DNA of 64,000 nt, taken from the NCBI GenBank assembly GCA_024347015.1, contig AP024889.1:2232001-2296000 (forward strand), given 5' to 3'. Under the pieces are notes generated by a model, which worked only from the letters and a program-made list of their open reading frames with translations, made no database searches and had not been told where the DNA came from. Below, piece by piece: positions 42,835-52,176 of the stretch. Position 1 is the stretch's first letter; every line of letters begins with the position of its first letter. The stretch is from Vibrio pectenicida. GTDB lineage: Bacteria; Pseudomonadota; Gammaproteobacteria; Enterobacterales; Vibrionaceae. The position numbers were made by a program, and so were the translations under genes.

Positions 42835-44694
42835 TTACTGAGCAACTGCGTAATATTTAATCTCAATAGTTTTACGAAGAATACTGATTAGGCCAGATAG
42901 ATCCTGTTGAGCATTCATCTGAGTTAACTGAGTACCAATCTGTTCGTTATATTGAGCATCAACATCAGATTTCACTCCTGTCAACTCAACCACGATAATA
43001 TCACCATTGAAGTCTTTTGCTTGACCAAACTCAGCCTCGCCATCTGCTGGCTTTTTCATTGAAAAAACGACATCTGCTAACGGTGAGCTACGATCAATAC
43101 TCTCTGAATCGCCAAAAGTAAGACCATTTTCGTTCATTAAGTCTTTACTGCCTTTTTTAAGCTCTGAGACAAGGCTATCAGCTAATTCAATTGCGCTTTG
43201 TTCACCTTTTACTTTCGATAAAGAAGCAACTACCTGCTTTCTAACCTCATCTAGGGGTAGAACTTTCTCTTCGCGAGTATCTTCTACACGAACCACAATA
43301 ACGTGCTCAGGTGCCACTTCAATAACTTCAGAGTTGAGTCCATCTTCCTTAACTTCTGGGCTTTGAATCGCTTGCATAACAGCAGGTGCCTTCAATAACT
43401 CCGGAGAATCAGACTCGGAAACAAAGTCTGTGGTATGAATCTTAGCATCGATAGTTTTTGCAGCATCATCAAGAGAGTCTGGATATTCAAATGCGACTTT
43501 TTCGAGTTTACTTTGCAATGCATAGAATTGGTCAATTGCTTCCTGGTCCTGAAGCTCTTGTTTTATATTTTCAGCAACCTCTTTATAAGGCTTAACAACT
43601 GGACCTTTGAGTTGATCAAGTTTGATAATATGGTAGCCGAAATCAGATTTAACTAGGCCTGAAACATCACCCACTTTCTTCAAAGCAAACGCTGCACTTT
43701 CAAAAGCTTGGTCCATCACATCACGCTCTATCCAACCAAGAGAGCCGCCTTCAGAAGCACTGCCTACATCATCAGAGCTTTCTTCAGCCAATGTAGCAAA
43801 GTCAGCTCCTGCATTTATTTTGTCTAGAATAGTTTGCGCTTTCGCCTTATCACCGTCTTCAATCAGAATATGACTAACTCGACGTTTCTCTTCAGATGAG
43901 TATTTATCAAGGTGTTGCTGGTAATACTGCTCACCTTGCTGGTCTGTTACCGTCACCCTAGCCTTTAACTGTTGAGCAGATAATTCGATATAAGACACCT
44001 TTAATTGCTCTGGGCGAGTATACTCAACTGCGTTTTGAGTGTAGTAGTCATTTATTTCTTCTTCTGACAATTTAGCTTTAGTAGCAAAATCGGTAAGTGA
44101 AAGTGTGACTTTCTTAATCTCGCGAGTTTGAGTTAGCAACTTACTTTGTGCTTCAACTTCACCTTCTAGTGAGAAATCACTACCCTGAATGGCACTAAGT
44201 AGCTGGTTTCTTACTAAATCCCGACGCAAGTATTCCGCAAAACTTTCCGGGCTGAAACCAGCACGGCGAAGAGTCGCTTGATACACTTCCTGATCAAATT
44301 TAGCATCCACCTGGAACTGCGGCATGTCCACAATCATATTTCTAACCTGCTGATCGCTGACGCGTAGGCCTAGAGACTGAGCATGCTGTTCAAGAAGTGA
44401 GTCATTAACCATACGGTCTAATACTGACTTACGGAAAGACTCCACATAGCTGGGATCAGCTAATAAATTTGAGAAGTAGTCGCCAAGTTGAGCTTGCATT
44501 CGATTGCGTTCATTTTGGTAAGCTTGTTCAAACTCACCACGGCCAATCTCGACGTTACCTACCTTAGCAGCTGAGCTATTACTCCCACCCACGATATAAC
44601 TGCCAACACCAGCAAAGACAAAAGATAGGATAATAACCCCAAGGATAATTTTAACCGCGATGCTATTAGCACCTTCGCGTAATCGATCCATCAT
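42835..44694 (-). CDS. ppiD: Peptidyl-prolyl cis-trans isomerase PpiD (periplasmic chaperone)
   Basis: A 619-residue inner-membrane-anchored chaperone at the Sec translocon exit. N-terminal anchor SIAVKIILGVIILSFVFAGVGSYIVGG, SurA-like N domain, and a parvulin domain about residues 255-355 (VSHILIEDGDKAKAQTILDKI, SEGGSLGWIERDVM, and a late FGYHIIKLD). Start MMDRLREGAN at 44694 matches E. coli. Follows hupB in the conserved clpX-lon-hupB-ppiD order. Confidence 0.95.
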   Translation of the reverse strand: MMDRLREGANSIAVKIILGVIILSFVFAGVGSYIVGGSNSSAAKVGNVEIGRGEFEQAYQNERNRMQAQLGDYFSNLLADPSYVESFRKSVLDRMVNDSLLEQHAQSLGLRVSDQQVRNMIVDMPQFQVDAKFDQEVYQATLRRAGFSPESFAEYLRRDLVRNQLLSAIQGSDFSLEGEVEAQSKLLTQTREIKKVTLSLTDFATKAKLSEEEINDYYTQNAVEYTRPEQLKVSYIELSAQQLKARVTVTDQQGEQYYQQHLDKYSSEEKRRVSHILIEDGDKAKAQTILDKINAGADFATLAEESSDDVGSASEGGSLGWIERDVMDQAFESAAFALKKVGDVSGLVKSDFGYHIIKLDQLKGPVVKPYKEVAENIKQELQDQEAIDQFYALQSKLEKVAFEYPDSLDDAAKTIDAKIHTTDFVSESDSPELLKAPAVMQAIQSPEVKEDGLNSEVIEVAPEHVIVVRVEDTREEKVLPLDEVRKQVVASLSKVKGEQSAIELADSLVSELKKGSKDLMNENGLTFGDSESIDRSSPLADVVFSMKKPADGEAEFGQAKDFNGDIIVVELTGVKSDVDAQYNEQIGTQLTQMNAQQDLSGLISILRKTIEIKYYAVAQ

Positions 44695-44796
44695 ATTTAA
44701 AATACTCTCCACCTGTAGTCCGCACTAGCTCAATCGAAGCTATCACGGTATAGGTTACAATAAAAATCAGATAGCGCGATAATATCAGAAAAAGAA

Positions 44797-44819
44797 ATGC
44801 GCATCAGTATGATGCGCAT
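44797..44819 (-). terminator. Intrinsic terminator of hupB
   Basis: ATGCGCATCA-GTA-TGATGCGCAT, perfect 10-bp arms; the minus strand continues TTCTTTTTC. Confidence 0.8.
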
Positions 44820-44899
44820 ATTTTAAAAAGGTTCGATAGAACTATCGACTTTGGCTATTTTTTGACTAACATTATGCTGCTTTTAAAAATAAGCAATTC

Positions 44900-45172
44900 T
44901 TAGTTACAAGAATCCTTCAACGCTTTACCCGCTTTGAAAGCAGGCACATTAGCTGCAGCTATTTTAATTTCTTCACCTGTCTTAGGGTTGCGGCCTGTAC
45001 GTGCAGCACGAGTGCGTACACTAAAAGTACCAAAACCAACTAGAGCGACTTGGTCGCCTGATTGTAGAGTATCACCCACAGCTTCTATAAATGCGTCTAG
45101 AGCGCGACCTGCTGACGCTTTTGAAAGGTCAGCGCTTTGTGCAATTTGTTCTACTAATTGTGTTTTATTCAC
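44900..45172 (-). CDS. hupB: DNA-binding protein HU-beta
   Basis: A 90-residue nucleoid protein. The DNA-arm signature [24 protein letters not shown] is complete. The GTG start at 45172 ([10 protein letters not shown]) is preferred because AAGGGG lies about 8 bases upstream and length then equals the E. coli protein. Between lon and ppiD. Confidence 0.96.
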   Translation of the reverse strand: MNKTQLVEQIAQSADLSKASAGRALDAFIEAVGDTLQSGDQVALVGFGTFSVRTRAARTGRNPKTGEEIKIAAANVPAFKAGKALKDSCN

Positions 45173-45243
45173 TGTAATTCCCCTTTGCGCCACCAATGGT
45201 ATTTGTTAAAGGCAGCTTTCATTCCATTCCAATTTAAAACTAA

Positions 45244-45273
45244 CCTCAAGCCTTACCCAACAAGGCCTGAGGC
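45244..45273. promoter_or_regulatory. GC-rich hairpin upstream of hupB
   Basis: CCTCAAGCCTT / AAGGCCTGAGG, 11-base arms with one mismatch and an 8-base loop, between lon and hupB. May be part of the lon 3' end or the hupB leader. Confidence 0.45.
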
Positions 45274-45296
45274 TATGTGGGTAACGTTAGCTCTCA

Positions 45297-45335
45297 AAAA
45301 AAAAGCTGACAAGCCTTTTTATGCTAATCAGCCTA
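45297..45335 (-). terminator. Probable intrinsic terminator of lon
   Basis: On the minus strand GCTGATTAGC pairs with GCTTGTCAGC (8 of 10) and is followed by nine T residues. Lies about 30 bases past the lon stop. Confidence 0.7.
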
Positions 45336-45363
45336 ATCTTTTATTTATTTTTGCTACACATCA

Positions 45364-47715
45364 CTATTTTACAGCTGCAATTTCGACACCTGACGGGTCT
45401 TTTTCTAAAGCAACCTTGAGTACATCATCGATCCATTGCACAGGAACAACCCTAAGATCCGCTATCACGTTATCTGGGATTTCTTCCAAATCTCGTTCGT
45501 TATCTTTAGGGATAAGCACTGTTTTTATGCCACCGCGATGCGCCGCTAATAACTTCTCTTTTAGCCCACCAATAGGTAAGACCTCTCCTCTCAAAGTAAT
45601 CTCGCCAGTCATAGCAACTTCTGCTTTTACAGGGTTACCAGTAAGGCTCGATACTAAAGCTGTACACATCGCAATACCTGCACTTGGGCCATCTTTAGGC
45701 GTAGCACCTTCTGGTACGTGCACATGGATATCACGTTTTTCATAAAAATCAGTATTGATGCCTAAACGATTGGCACGGGCACGCACAACTGTCATTGCAG
45801 CCTGTATGGATTCTTGCATTACATCACCTAAAGAACCCGTCTGTGCTAGCTTACCCTTACCTGGCATAGCTTCGGTTTCAATAGTTAACAGGTCGCCACC
45901 AACCTCTGTCCAAGCGAGTCCTGTCACTTGACCAATGCGGTTTCTGTCATCCGCTTTACCGTAGTCATGACGCTGCACCCCTAAATAATCTTTTAGGTTA
46001 TCAATTGTCACAGTGACGGTTTTTAAACTGGTGTCGAGCAAGATATTTTTCACAGCCTTTCGACATATCTTGGAAATCTCCCGCTCTAGATTACGTACGC
46101 CAGCCTCACGCGTGTAATAACGAATGACGCCAACTATGGCTGAGTCTGCAATGTCAAGTTCATCTGGCTTTAGGCCATTTCTCTTAATTTGTTTATCAAC
46201 AAGGTGCCGCTTAGCGATATTGAGTTTTTCGTCCTCTGTATACCCAGATAAACGAATTACTTCCATACGATCAAGCAAAGGACCTGGAATATTCATCGAA
46301 TTTGACGTAGCAACAAACATCACATCAGACAGGTCATAGTCAACTTCAAGATAATGATCATTAAAGGCGTTATTTTGTTCAGGATCTAATACTTCTAATA
46401 ATGCAGATGATGGGTCTCCACGCATATCTGAGGACATCTTATCAATTTCATCTAGTAGGAATAACGGATTTTTAACCCCGACCTTAGACATTTTTTGGAT
46501 AAGCTTACCCGGCATAGATCCAATATAAGTTCTACGGTGGCCACGAATTTCTGCTTCATCACGTACTCCACCCAGAGCCATACGAGTATATTGACGACCA
46601 GTCGCGGCTGCAATCGAGCGCCCTAAAGACGTCTTACCGACACCTGGTGGCCCGACTAAACATAGAATAGGCCCTTTGAGCTTATTAATACGATTTTGTA
46701 CCGCTAGATACTCTAGGATGCGTTCTTTGACACGTTCTAAACCGTAGTGGTCTTCATTAAGGACTTCTTCGGCTTTTGCTAGGTTCTTTTTAACTTTCGA
46801 ACGTTTATACCAAGGCACACCTAGCATCCAGTCGATATAACCTCGCACTACAGTAGCTTCTGCTGACATCGGCGACATCATCTTCAGTTTCTGAAGTTCT
46901 TGCTCTGTTTTATCTCTTGCTTCCTGAGGCATTTTGGAATCGACAATTTTTTGCTTAAGAGTTTCAAACTCATCGACACCATCTTCTGTTTCACCAAGTT
47001 CTTTTTGGATGGCCTTCATCTGCTCATTCAGATAGTACTCACGCTGAGATTTTTCCATCTGCTTTTTCACCCGAGTTCGGATGCGTTTTTCAACTTGTAG
47101 CAGATCAATCTCAGACTCCATCTGGCCCATTAGAAATTCTAAACGTTCATTAATTTCAAGAGTTTCTAGGACAATTTGCTTATCTGAAAGTTTAAGAGGC
47201 ATATGCGCTGCGATAGTATCAGCAAGACGAGCAGCATCATCGATACCATTAAGTGATGTGAGTACTTCTGGTGGAATTTTTTTATTGAGTTTGATAAAGC
47301 CTTCAAATTGATTGATCGCACTACGAACAATGACTTCTTCTTCACGTTCATCAAGTTCGGATGTCATCAGGTATTGTGCATCTGCGGTGAAGAATTCTTC
47401 TTCAGCAAACTTATGGATTTTCGCACGCTGCTGGCCTTCAACCAACACCTTAACCGTTCCATCAGGGAGTTTGAGCAATTGAAGAATGGTGGCGACCGTA
47501 CCAACACTAAACAAGTCATCCTTAGTGGGTTCATCAGTTTCAGCTTGTTTCTGCGCAACTAGCAGTACTTGCTTGTTGTTATCCATCGCAGCGTCAAGGC
47601 AAGCGATTGACTTTTCGCGTCCAACAAACAAAGGAATTACCATGTGCGGGTAAACGACTACATCTCTTAGAGGTAGCACGGGGATCTCGATACGTTCGGA
47701 ACGTTCCAAGTTCAT
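45364..47715 (-). CDS. lon: ATP-dependent protease Lon
   Basis: A 783-residue (E. coli 784) cytoplasmic AAA+ serine protease that removes misfolded and regulatory proteins. N domain starts RIEIPVLPLRDVVVYPHMVIPLFVGR; Walker A CLVGPPGVGKTSLGRSIA; Walker B PLFLLDEIDKM; catalytic Ser in PEGATPKDGPSAGIAMCTA and Lys in GLKEKLLAAHRGGI. A clear sigma-32 type promoter lies upstream, and a clpX terminator separates it from clpX. Confidence 0.98.
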   Translation of the reverse strand: MNLERSERIEIPVLPLRDVVVYPHMVIPLFVGREKSIACLDAAMDNNKQVLLVAQKQAETDEPTKDDLFSVGTVATILQLLKLPDGTVKVLVEGQQRAKIHKFAEEEFFTADAQYLMTSELDEREEEVIVRSAINQFEGFIKLNKKIPPEVLTSLNGIDDAARLADTIAAHMPLKLSDKQIVLETLEINERLEFLMGQMESEIDLLQVEKRIRTRVKKQMEKSQREYYLNEQMKAIQKELGETEDGVDEFETLKQKIVDSKMPQEARDKTEQELQKLKMMSPMSAEATVVRGYIDWMLGVPWYKRSKVKKNLAKAEEVLNEDHYGLERVKERILEYLAVQNRINKLKGPILCLVGPPGVGKTSLGRSIAAATGRQYTRMALGGVRDEAEIRGHRRTYIGSMPGKLIQKMSKVGVKNPLFLLDEIDKMSSDMRGDPSSALLEVLDPEQNNAFNDHYLEVDYDLSDVMFVATSNSMNIPGPLLDRMEVIRLSGYTEDEKLNIAKRHLVDKQIKRNGLKPDELDIADSAIVGVIRYYTREAGVRNLEREISKICRKAVKNILLDTSLKTVTVTIDNLKDYLGVQRHDYGKADDRNRIGQVTGLAWTEVGGDLLTIETEAMPGKGKLAQTGSLGDVMQESIQAAMTVVRARANRLGINTDFYEKRDIHVHVPEGATPKDGPSAGIAMCTALVSSLTGNPVKAEVAMTGEITLRGEVLPIGGLKEKLLAAHRGGIKTVLIPKDNERDLEEIPDNVIADLRVVPVQWIDDVLKVALEKDPSGVEIAAVK

Positions 47716-47755
47716 ATTCTTCTTCTTCTCTCTTCCGCTTAGTCTTATGAGGAGT

Positions 47756-47784
47756 ATATGGGGGCTAATTGATTGGATTCAATG
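47756..47784 (-). promoter_or_regulatory. Putative sigma-32 (heat-shock) promoter of lon
   Basis: On the minus strand CATTGAA (47784-47778) is followed after 14 bases by CCCCATAT (47763-47756), matching the RpoH pattern CTTGAA / CCCCATnT with usual spacing, about 40 bases before the lon start. Confidence 0.75.
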
Positions 47785-47790
47785 AAAGAA

Positions 47791-47822
47791 CAAAAAAAAG
47801 GAGGTAAATCACTACCTCCTTA
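47791..47822 (-). terminator. Intrinsic terminator of clpX
   Basis: AAGGAGGT (47798-47805) and ACCTCCTT (47814-47821) stem; the minus strand continues into eight T residues. Confidence 0.85.
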
Positions 47823-47851
47823 ATTTAATACTAAATTTATGTGAATCTAAT

Positions 47852-49135
47852 TTAAGATTCAGCACCTGCTGCTTGATTGTCAGCGTTACTATAAATCAGT
47901 AAAGGCTCAGATTCACCATTAATAACCGACTCATCAATAACAACTTTACTGACGTCATTCATTGAAGGTAATTCATACATGGTTTCAAGCAAAACCCCCT
48001 CCAGAATAGAACGCAAACCGCGAGCACCCGTTTTACGCTCCATAGCCTTTTTCGCTATCGCACGTAACGCATCTTCACGGAATTCTAGTTCAGAGTCTTC
48101 CAACTCAAACAAAGCCGCATATTGCTTAGTCAGGGCATTTTTAGGCTCACACAAAATTTGGATAAGCGCCGCTTCATCTAACTCTGTTAGGGTAGTTGTT
48201 ACTGGTAAACGGCCGATAAATTCAGGTATTAAGCCATATTTCACCAAGTCTTCTGGTTCTACCTGAGTGAAAAGTTCACCTACAGTTTTGGTTTCATCTT
48301 TAGAGCGCACTTCAGCACCAAAGCCAATACCAGTCCCTGTAGCGACACGTTGCTCAATGACTTTATCTAAACCGGCAAAAGCACCGCCACAAATAAAGAG
48401 AATCTTCGAAGTATCGACTTGAAGAAACTCTTGCTGTGGATGTTTGCGCCCACCTTGTGGTGGAACCGAAGCAACCGTGCCTTCAATTAGTTTTAATAAC
48501 GCTTGCTGAACACCTTCACCAGAGACATCTCGAGTGATAGATGGGTTTTCAGCCTTACGAGAAATTTTATCGATCTCGTCAATGTAGACTATACCCCGTT
48601 CAGCTTTCGCTACGTCATAATCGCATTTCTGTAGTAGTTTTTGGATGATGTTCTCAACATCTTCACCGACATAGCCTGCTTCAGTAAGCGTTGTAGCATC
48701 AGCCATTGTGAATGGAACATCTAGGAAACGTGCTAATGTTTCTGCCAATAAGGTTTTACCGCTACCTGTAGGGCCAATGAGCAAGATATTACTTTTACCA
48801 AGCTCAACGCCTTCACTGGTCGTATCTCCATTACGTAAACGCTTATAGTGGTTATATACGGCTACCGCGAGCACTTTCTTAGCATAATCTTGGCCAATCA
48901 CATAATCATCAAGATGGTCACGAATTTCTCTGGGCACAGGCAGTGCTTCAGATTGCTTCTTTGGTAACACATCTTTGATTTCTTCTCGGATGATATCGTT
49001 ACACAAGTCGACACATTCATCACAGATGTATACGGATGGACCGGCGATTAGCTTGCGAACTTCGTGCTGGCTTTTGCCGCAGAAAGAACAGTAAAGAAGT
49101 TTATTACTACCGCTCTCTTTGCTTTTGTCTGTCAT
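47852..49135 (-). CDS. clpX: ATP-dependent Clp protease ATP-binding subunit ClpX
   Basis: A 427-residue AAA+ unfoldase that feeds ClpP. N-terminal zinc-binding domain [11 protein letters not shown]...[10 protein letters not shown], Walker [19 protein letters not shown], pore loop GYVGED, Walker [11 protein letters not shown] and the ClpP-docking IGF loop ([10 protein letters not shown]). Lies about 70 bases after clpP on the same strand. Confidence 0.98.
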   Translation of the reverse strand: MTDKSKESGSNKLLYCSFCGKSQHEVRKLIAGPSVYICDECVDLCNDIIREEIKDVLPKKQSEALPVPREIRDHLDDYVIGQDYAKKVLAVAVYNHYKRLRNGDTTSEGVELGKSNILLIGPTGSGKTLLAETLARFLDVPFTMADATTLTEAGYVGEDVENIIQKLLQKCDYDVAKAERGIVYIDEIDKISRKAENPSITRDVSGEGVQQALLKLIEGTVASVPPQGGRKHPQQEFLQVDTSKILFICGGAFAGLDKVIEQRVATGTGIGFGAEVRSKDETKTVGELFTQVEPEDLVKYGLIPEFIGRLPVTTTLTELDEAALIQILCEPKNALTKQYAALFELEDSELEFREDALRAIAKKAMERKTGARGLRSILEGVLLETMYELPSMNDVSKVVIDESVINGESEPLLIYSNADNQAAGAES

Positions 49136-49205
49136 TCGCTAACCTCTTAGCCTTTACTCATTATAATTTGAGTGTATATCAATTATAGCCAAAATGCTCT
49201 GGCAA

Positions 49206-49835
49206 TTATTGCTCACTTCGGTGGGTCAGCATAGAATCAACTAACCCATAATCTACAGCTTGTTCTGCTGCCATAAAGTTGTCACGATCGGTATCGCGTT
49301 CAATGATATCTAGGGGCTGACCCGTATGCTCAGCAAGTAGCTTGTTGAGTTTTTGTTTAATAGTCAGAATCTCTTGAGCATGGATTTGAATATCTGACGC
49401 CTGCCCTTGGAAGCCACCAAGAGGCTGGTGAATCATCACTCGTGAATTAGGCAGCACATAGCGTTTACCAGGTGCACCACCCGCTAGCAGAAACGCGCCC
49501 ATAGAACATGCTTGTCCCATACACACTGTGCTGACATTTGGCTTTATAAACTGCATGGTATCATAAATGGACATACCCGCAGTCACACTGCCACCAGGCG
49601 AGTTAATGTATAGGAAAATATCTTTATCAGGATTTTCAGACTCTAAGAAAAGTAACTGTGCCACCACAAGGTTTGCCATGTGGTCTTCGACTTGCCCTGT
49701 TAGGAAAATCACACGCTCTTTTAATAAGCGAGAATAAATATCGTAAGAGCGCTCACCACGAGAAGTCTGTTCGACCACCATGGGTACCAGTGCGTCTAGA
49801 ATGGGTGACATTGCATTTTTTTCTTGGTAGCTCAT
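49206..49835 (-). CDS. clpP: ATP-dependent Clp protease proteolytic subunit ClpP
   Basis: A 209-residue serine peptidase with a short propeptide. The catalytic Ser is in [15 protein letters not shown], the His in VMIHQPLGG and the Asp in [30 protein letters not shown] is the handle region. Upstream of clpX, downstream of tig. Confidence 0.98.
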   Translation of the reverse strand: MSYQEKNAMSPILDALVPMVVEQTSRGERSYDIYSRLLKERVIFLTGQVEDHMANLVVAQLLFLESENPDKDIFLYINSPGGSVTAGMSIYDTMQFIKPNVSTVCMGQACSMGAFLLAGGAPGKRYVLPNSRVMIHQPLGGFQGQASDIQIHAQEILTIKQKLNKLLAEHTGQPLDIIERDTDRDNFMAAEQAVDYGLVDSMLTHRSEQ

Positions 49836-49855
49836 ATTGTTATGTCCCTAAAATA

Positions 49856-49889
49856 AATGGTCCGGATGATGAATATCATACGGACCATT
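49856..49889 (-). terminator. Long hairpin between tig and clpP
   Basis: Nine-bp arms AATGGTCCG / CGGACCATT, one mismatch, then five more pairs (ATGAT / ATCAT) and a 4-base loop. On the minus strand TTATTTTA follows, so it may end tig, or act in the clpP leader 20 bases before its start. Confidence 0.6.
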
Positions 49890-49940
49890 GTTAGCAGAAG
49901 AGTTAACGTTCCGTCAACCTTGTACGCAAGATATTGCTTA

Positions 49941-51245
49941 TTAAGCAGGCTGCTGTTGGTTCATTAGCTCGTTAAAGCTTACCGTTTTTTCAGACACCTG
50001 AGCTTTAGAGATAATTGCATCAATTGCTTGCTCTTCTAGAGCAACATTACGCATATTGTCCATCATCTGAGTGTTTTGCTCGTAGTAAGCAATCACTTCA
50101 GATGGGTCTTCGTAAGCTGTTGCCATCTCTTCAATCAGTGATTTAACTTTATCATCGTCAGCTTTTAGCTCTTCAGATTTGATCACTTCACCTAGAAGAA
50201 GGCCAACCCTAACGCGACGTTTCGCTTGCTCTTCAAATAATTCGCGTGGCAGCTGCTCGGCTGCTTCTGGGTTTCCACCGAAACGCTGGGCCGCTTGCTG
50301 ACGCAAAGTACCAATTTCTTGGTCGATTAGTGCAGAAGGGACATCGATTTCGTTTTCTTGAACTAGACCTTCTAAGGCTTGTTCTTTAATCCGATTTTTC
50401 ACTGCTTGCTTAAGCTCACGCTCCATGTTTTTACGTACTTCTGCTTTCAGTGCATCAATACCACCACCAGAAACACCAAACTTAGAAACAAACTCATCGT
50501 TAATTTCAGGTAGTTCACGAGCTTCAACTTTGTTTACTTTTATCGCAAACTTAGCCTCTTTGCCTTTGAGGTTTTCAGCATGGTAGTCTTCTGGGAAAGT
50601 CACATCGATCTCAAATTCCATACCAGCAGTCTTACCTGCAATACCGTCTTCAAAACCAGGAATCATGCGTCCCGCACCCATTTCTAATGGGAAGTTTTCA
50701 GCTTTACCACCTTCAAACTCCTCGCCATCAATAGAGCCGATAAAATCGATAGTTGCGCGCTTGCCTTCTTCAGCCGCATCTTCAACTTCTACCCAAGCTG
50801 CTTGCTGCTTACGTAGTGTTTCGATCATTTCTTCAACATCTGCGTCTTGAACTTCAGTGGTTGGTTTTTCAACTGAAATCTTTTCTAGACCTTTCAACTC
50901 AACCTCTGGGTAAACTTCAAAAGTCGCATTAAAAACAAGATCTTCACCCTCTGTATTTTCAACAGGCGTAAAAGCAGGAGCACCTGCTGGGTTAATCTTC
51001 TCTTTAACAATCGCTTCGATAAAGTGACGCTGCATCACTTCACCCATCACGTCCTGGCGTACTGCTTTACCATACATCTTCGCAACCATTTTTAATGGCA
51101 CTTTTCCTTTACGGAAACCATCAAAACGACGGTTTTTTGCGATATTGCGTAGTTCAGCTGTGACAGCATCTTCGATGTTTGCAGCTGGAACAGTAATGTT
51201 AAGAAGGCGCTGTAGGCCTTCTAGCGTTTCAACAGTAACTTGCAT
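49941..51245 (-). CDS. tig: Trigger factor
   Basis: Ribosome-associated chaperone and prolyl isomerase of 434 residues. The ribosome-docking signature is present near residue 45 as [15 protein letters not shown]. The FKBP-like domain lies at about 150-245 ([22 protein letters not shown]) and the C-terminal chaperone arms follow. Heads the tig-clpP-clpX-lon series. Confidence 0.97.
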   Translation of the reverse strand: MQVTVETLEGLQRLLNITVPAANIEDAVTAELRNIAKNRRFDGFRKGKVPLKMVAKMYGKAVRQDVMGEVMQRHFIEAIVKEKINPAGAPAFTPVENTEGEDLVFNATFEVYPEVELKGLEKISVEKPTTEVQDADVEEMIETLRKQQAAWVEVEDAAEEGKRATIDFIGSIDGEEFEGGKAENFPLEMGAGRMIPGFEDGIAGKTAGMEFEIDVTFPEDYHAENLKGKEAKFAIKVNKVEARELPEINDEFVSKFGVSGGGIDALKAEVRKNMERELKQAVKNRIKEQALEGLVQENEIDVPSALIDQEIGTLRQQAAQRFGGNPEAAEQLPRELFEEQAKRRVRVGLLLGEVIKSEELKADDDKVKSLIEEMATAYEDPSEVIAYYEQNTQMMDNMRNVALEEQAIDAIISKAQVSEKTVSFNELMNQQQPA

Positions 51246-51649
51246 TATTCATTAACCTCAAAACTGGCTCAGACTGAAACTGAGCGTATGAACTCAGTAA
51301 AAGTTCATCTTCATTGGTACTCAAAGAGTACTATTCGTAAATCGAGAATCGATAACTAAACGAGTCAGTCACCGGACTAATCAGTGATATCTTTTTCGAA
51401 ATAATCTTCAAAGGTATCTCCGATTAGCCTCAGGATAAAATTTCAGACGCCGCATTCTACCGACCTGATCGGTTACTGTCGAGCTTATACCCAACATCAC
51501 TTAGCCTTCTAACCTAAAAACTCCACTAATCGCTAAAAAAAATGTCAATTAAGCAGATAACAGTATCTGAAATGGGGCCTTTCATCACTTTTTCAAGCCC
51601 AATTGGATTATTTTCTTAGATAAGTAAAAAAACACGATCTGGCTCTGAT

Positions 51650-51676
51650 TTTTCATATTAAGAGTTAACATGAAAA
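51650..51676. repeat. 27-bp dyad in the tig upstream region
   Basis: TTTTCATATTAA-GAG-TTAACATGAAAA: 12-bp arms with one mismatch. Symmetric enough to be an operator, but AT-rich. Confidence 0.4.
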
Positions 51677-51750
51677 GTTAGGAGCAATTTGAAAAAATGT
51701 AGGATTTAACATCAAGAATCAGCACAGAAAGACGCATAGTAAAATACAGA

Positions 51751-51781
51751 AAAGGCTTATCACACAGTGCAATAAGCCTTA
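51751..51781 (-). terminator. Terminator of the DUF2789 gene
   Basis: AAGGCTTAT / ATAAGCCTT, 9-bp arms with an 11-base loop; the minus strand continues TTTTCTG. About 45 bases after the stop. Confidence 0.72.
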
Positions 51782-51826
51782 AATCGATTTGCTCGGCACA
51801 GTCTTTCGCAAAGGTATAAACTCATT

Positions 51827-52060
51827 CTAACCTCTTAACATAGTATCAAGCTGGTCAACAAGTTCTGCCCAATCTGCATCTTCGTCAATGGCTTGTTTTA
51901 AAAATGCAGCCTGTGAGCGTGACCAAAAGAAAGCTTCATGCAGTGCCGTACCCACCACCAAGCCACTGTGTGTTTGGACAAACTCTCGTATATTGTCATC
52001 TGAGCTATCGAGCCCAAGTTGCATAAACAAATCAGGCATCGAGTGCTGGTGCATTTCCAT
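51827..52060 (-). CDS. DUF2789 family small protein
   Basis: A 77-residue soluble protein: MEMHQHSMPDLFMQLGLDSS, then EFVQTHSGLVVGTALHEAFFWSRSQAAFLKQAIDEDADW. This matches the DUF2789 family, common in marine gammaproteobacteria and of unknown function. The ATG at 52060 is set by GAGG five bases upstream; an open frame to 52075 begins with TTG. Followed by its own terminator. Confidence 0.78.
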   Translation of the reverse strand: MEMHQHSMPDLFMQLGLDSSDDNIREFVQTHSGLVVGTALHEAFFWSRSQAAFLKQAIDEDADWAELVDQLDTMLRG

Positions 52061-52176
52061 ATTCGCCTCACTCAATATTTTGATTAAAAATAAGGCGACG
52101 TTTCCGCCGCCTACATTTTATTATAGTTCAAATGAGTGATTGTTATTTTACACTTGGGTTAATAACTTGAACTTGG

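Larger units (their letters stand above)
51246..51826. promoter_or_regulatory. Long intergenic region upstream of tig
   Basis: About 580 bases without an ORF. It contains a small hairpin GTACTC-AAA-GAGTAC near 51317, a 27-bp near-perfect dyad at 51650-51676 and a terminator at 51751-51781. Presumably holds the tig promoter and leader. No tRNA-like fold was recognised. Confidence 0.55.

Noticed and set aside
45158..45745. A 195-codon plus-strand frame overlapping the 3' end of lon
   Set aside because: It is a shadow of lon: composition follows antisense lon codons, it lacks a ribosome site and recognisable domains, and lon is certain.
51360..51480. tRNA or structured RNA in the tig upstream region
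   Set aside because: No tRNA-like T-loop sequence or cloverleaf pairing could be found by eye.
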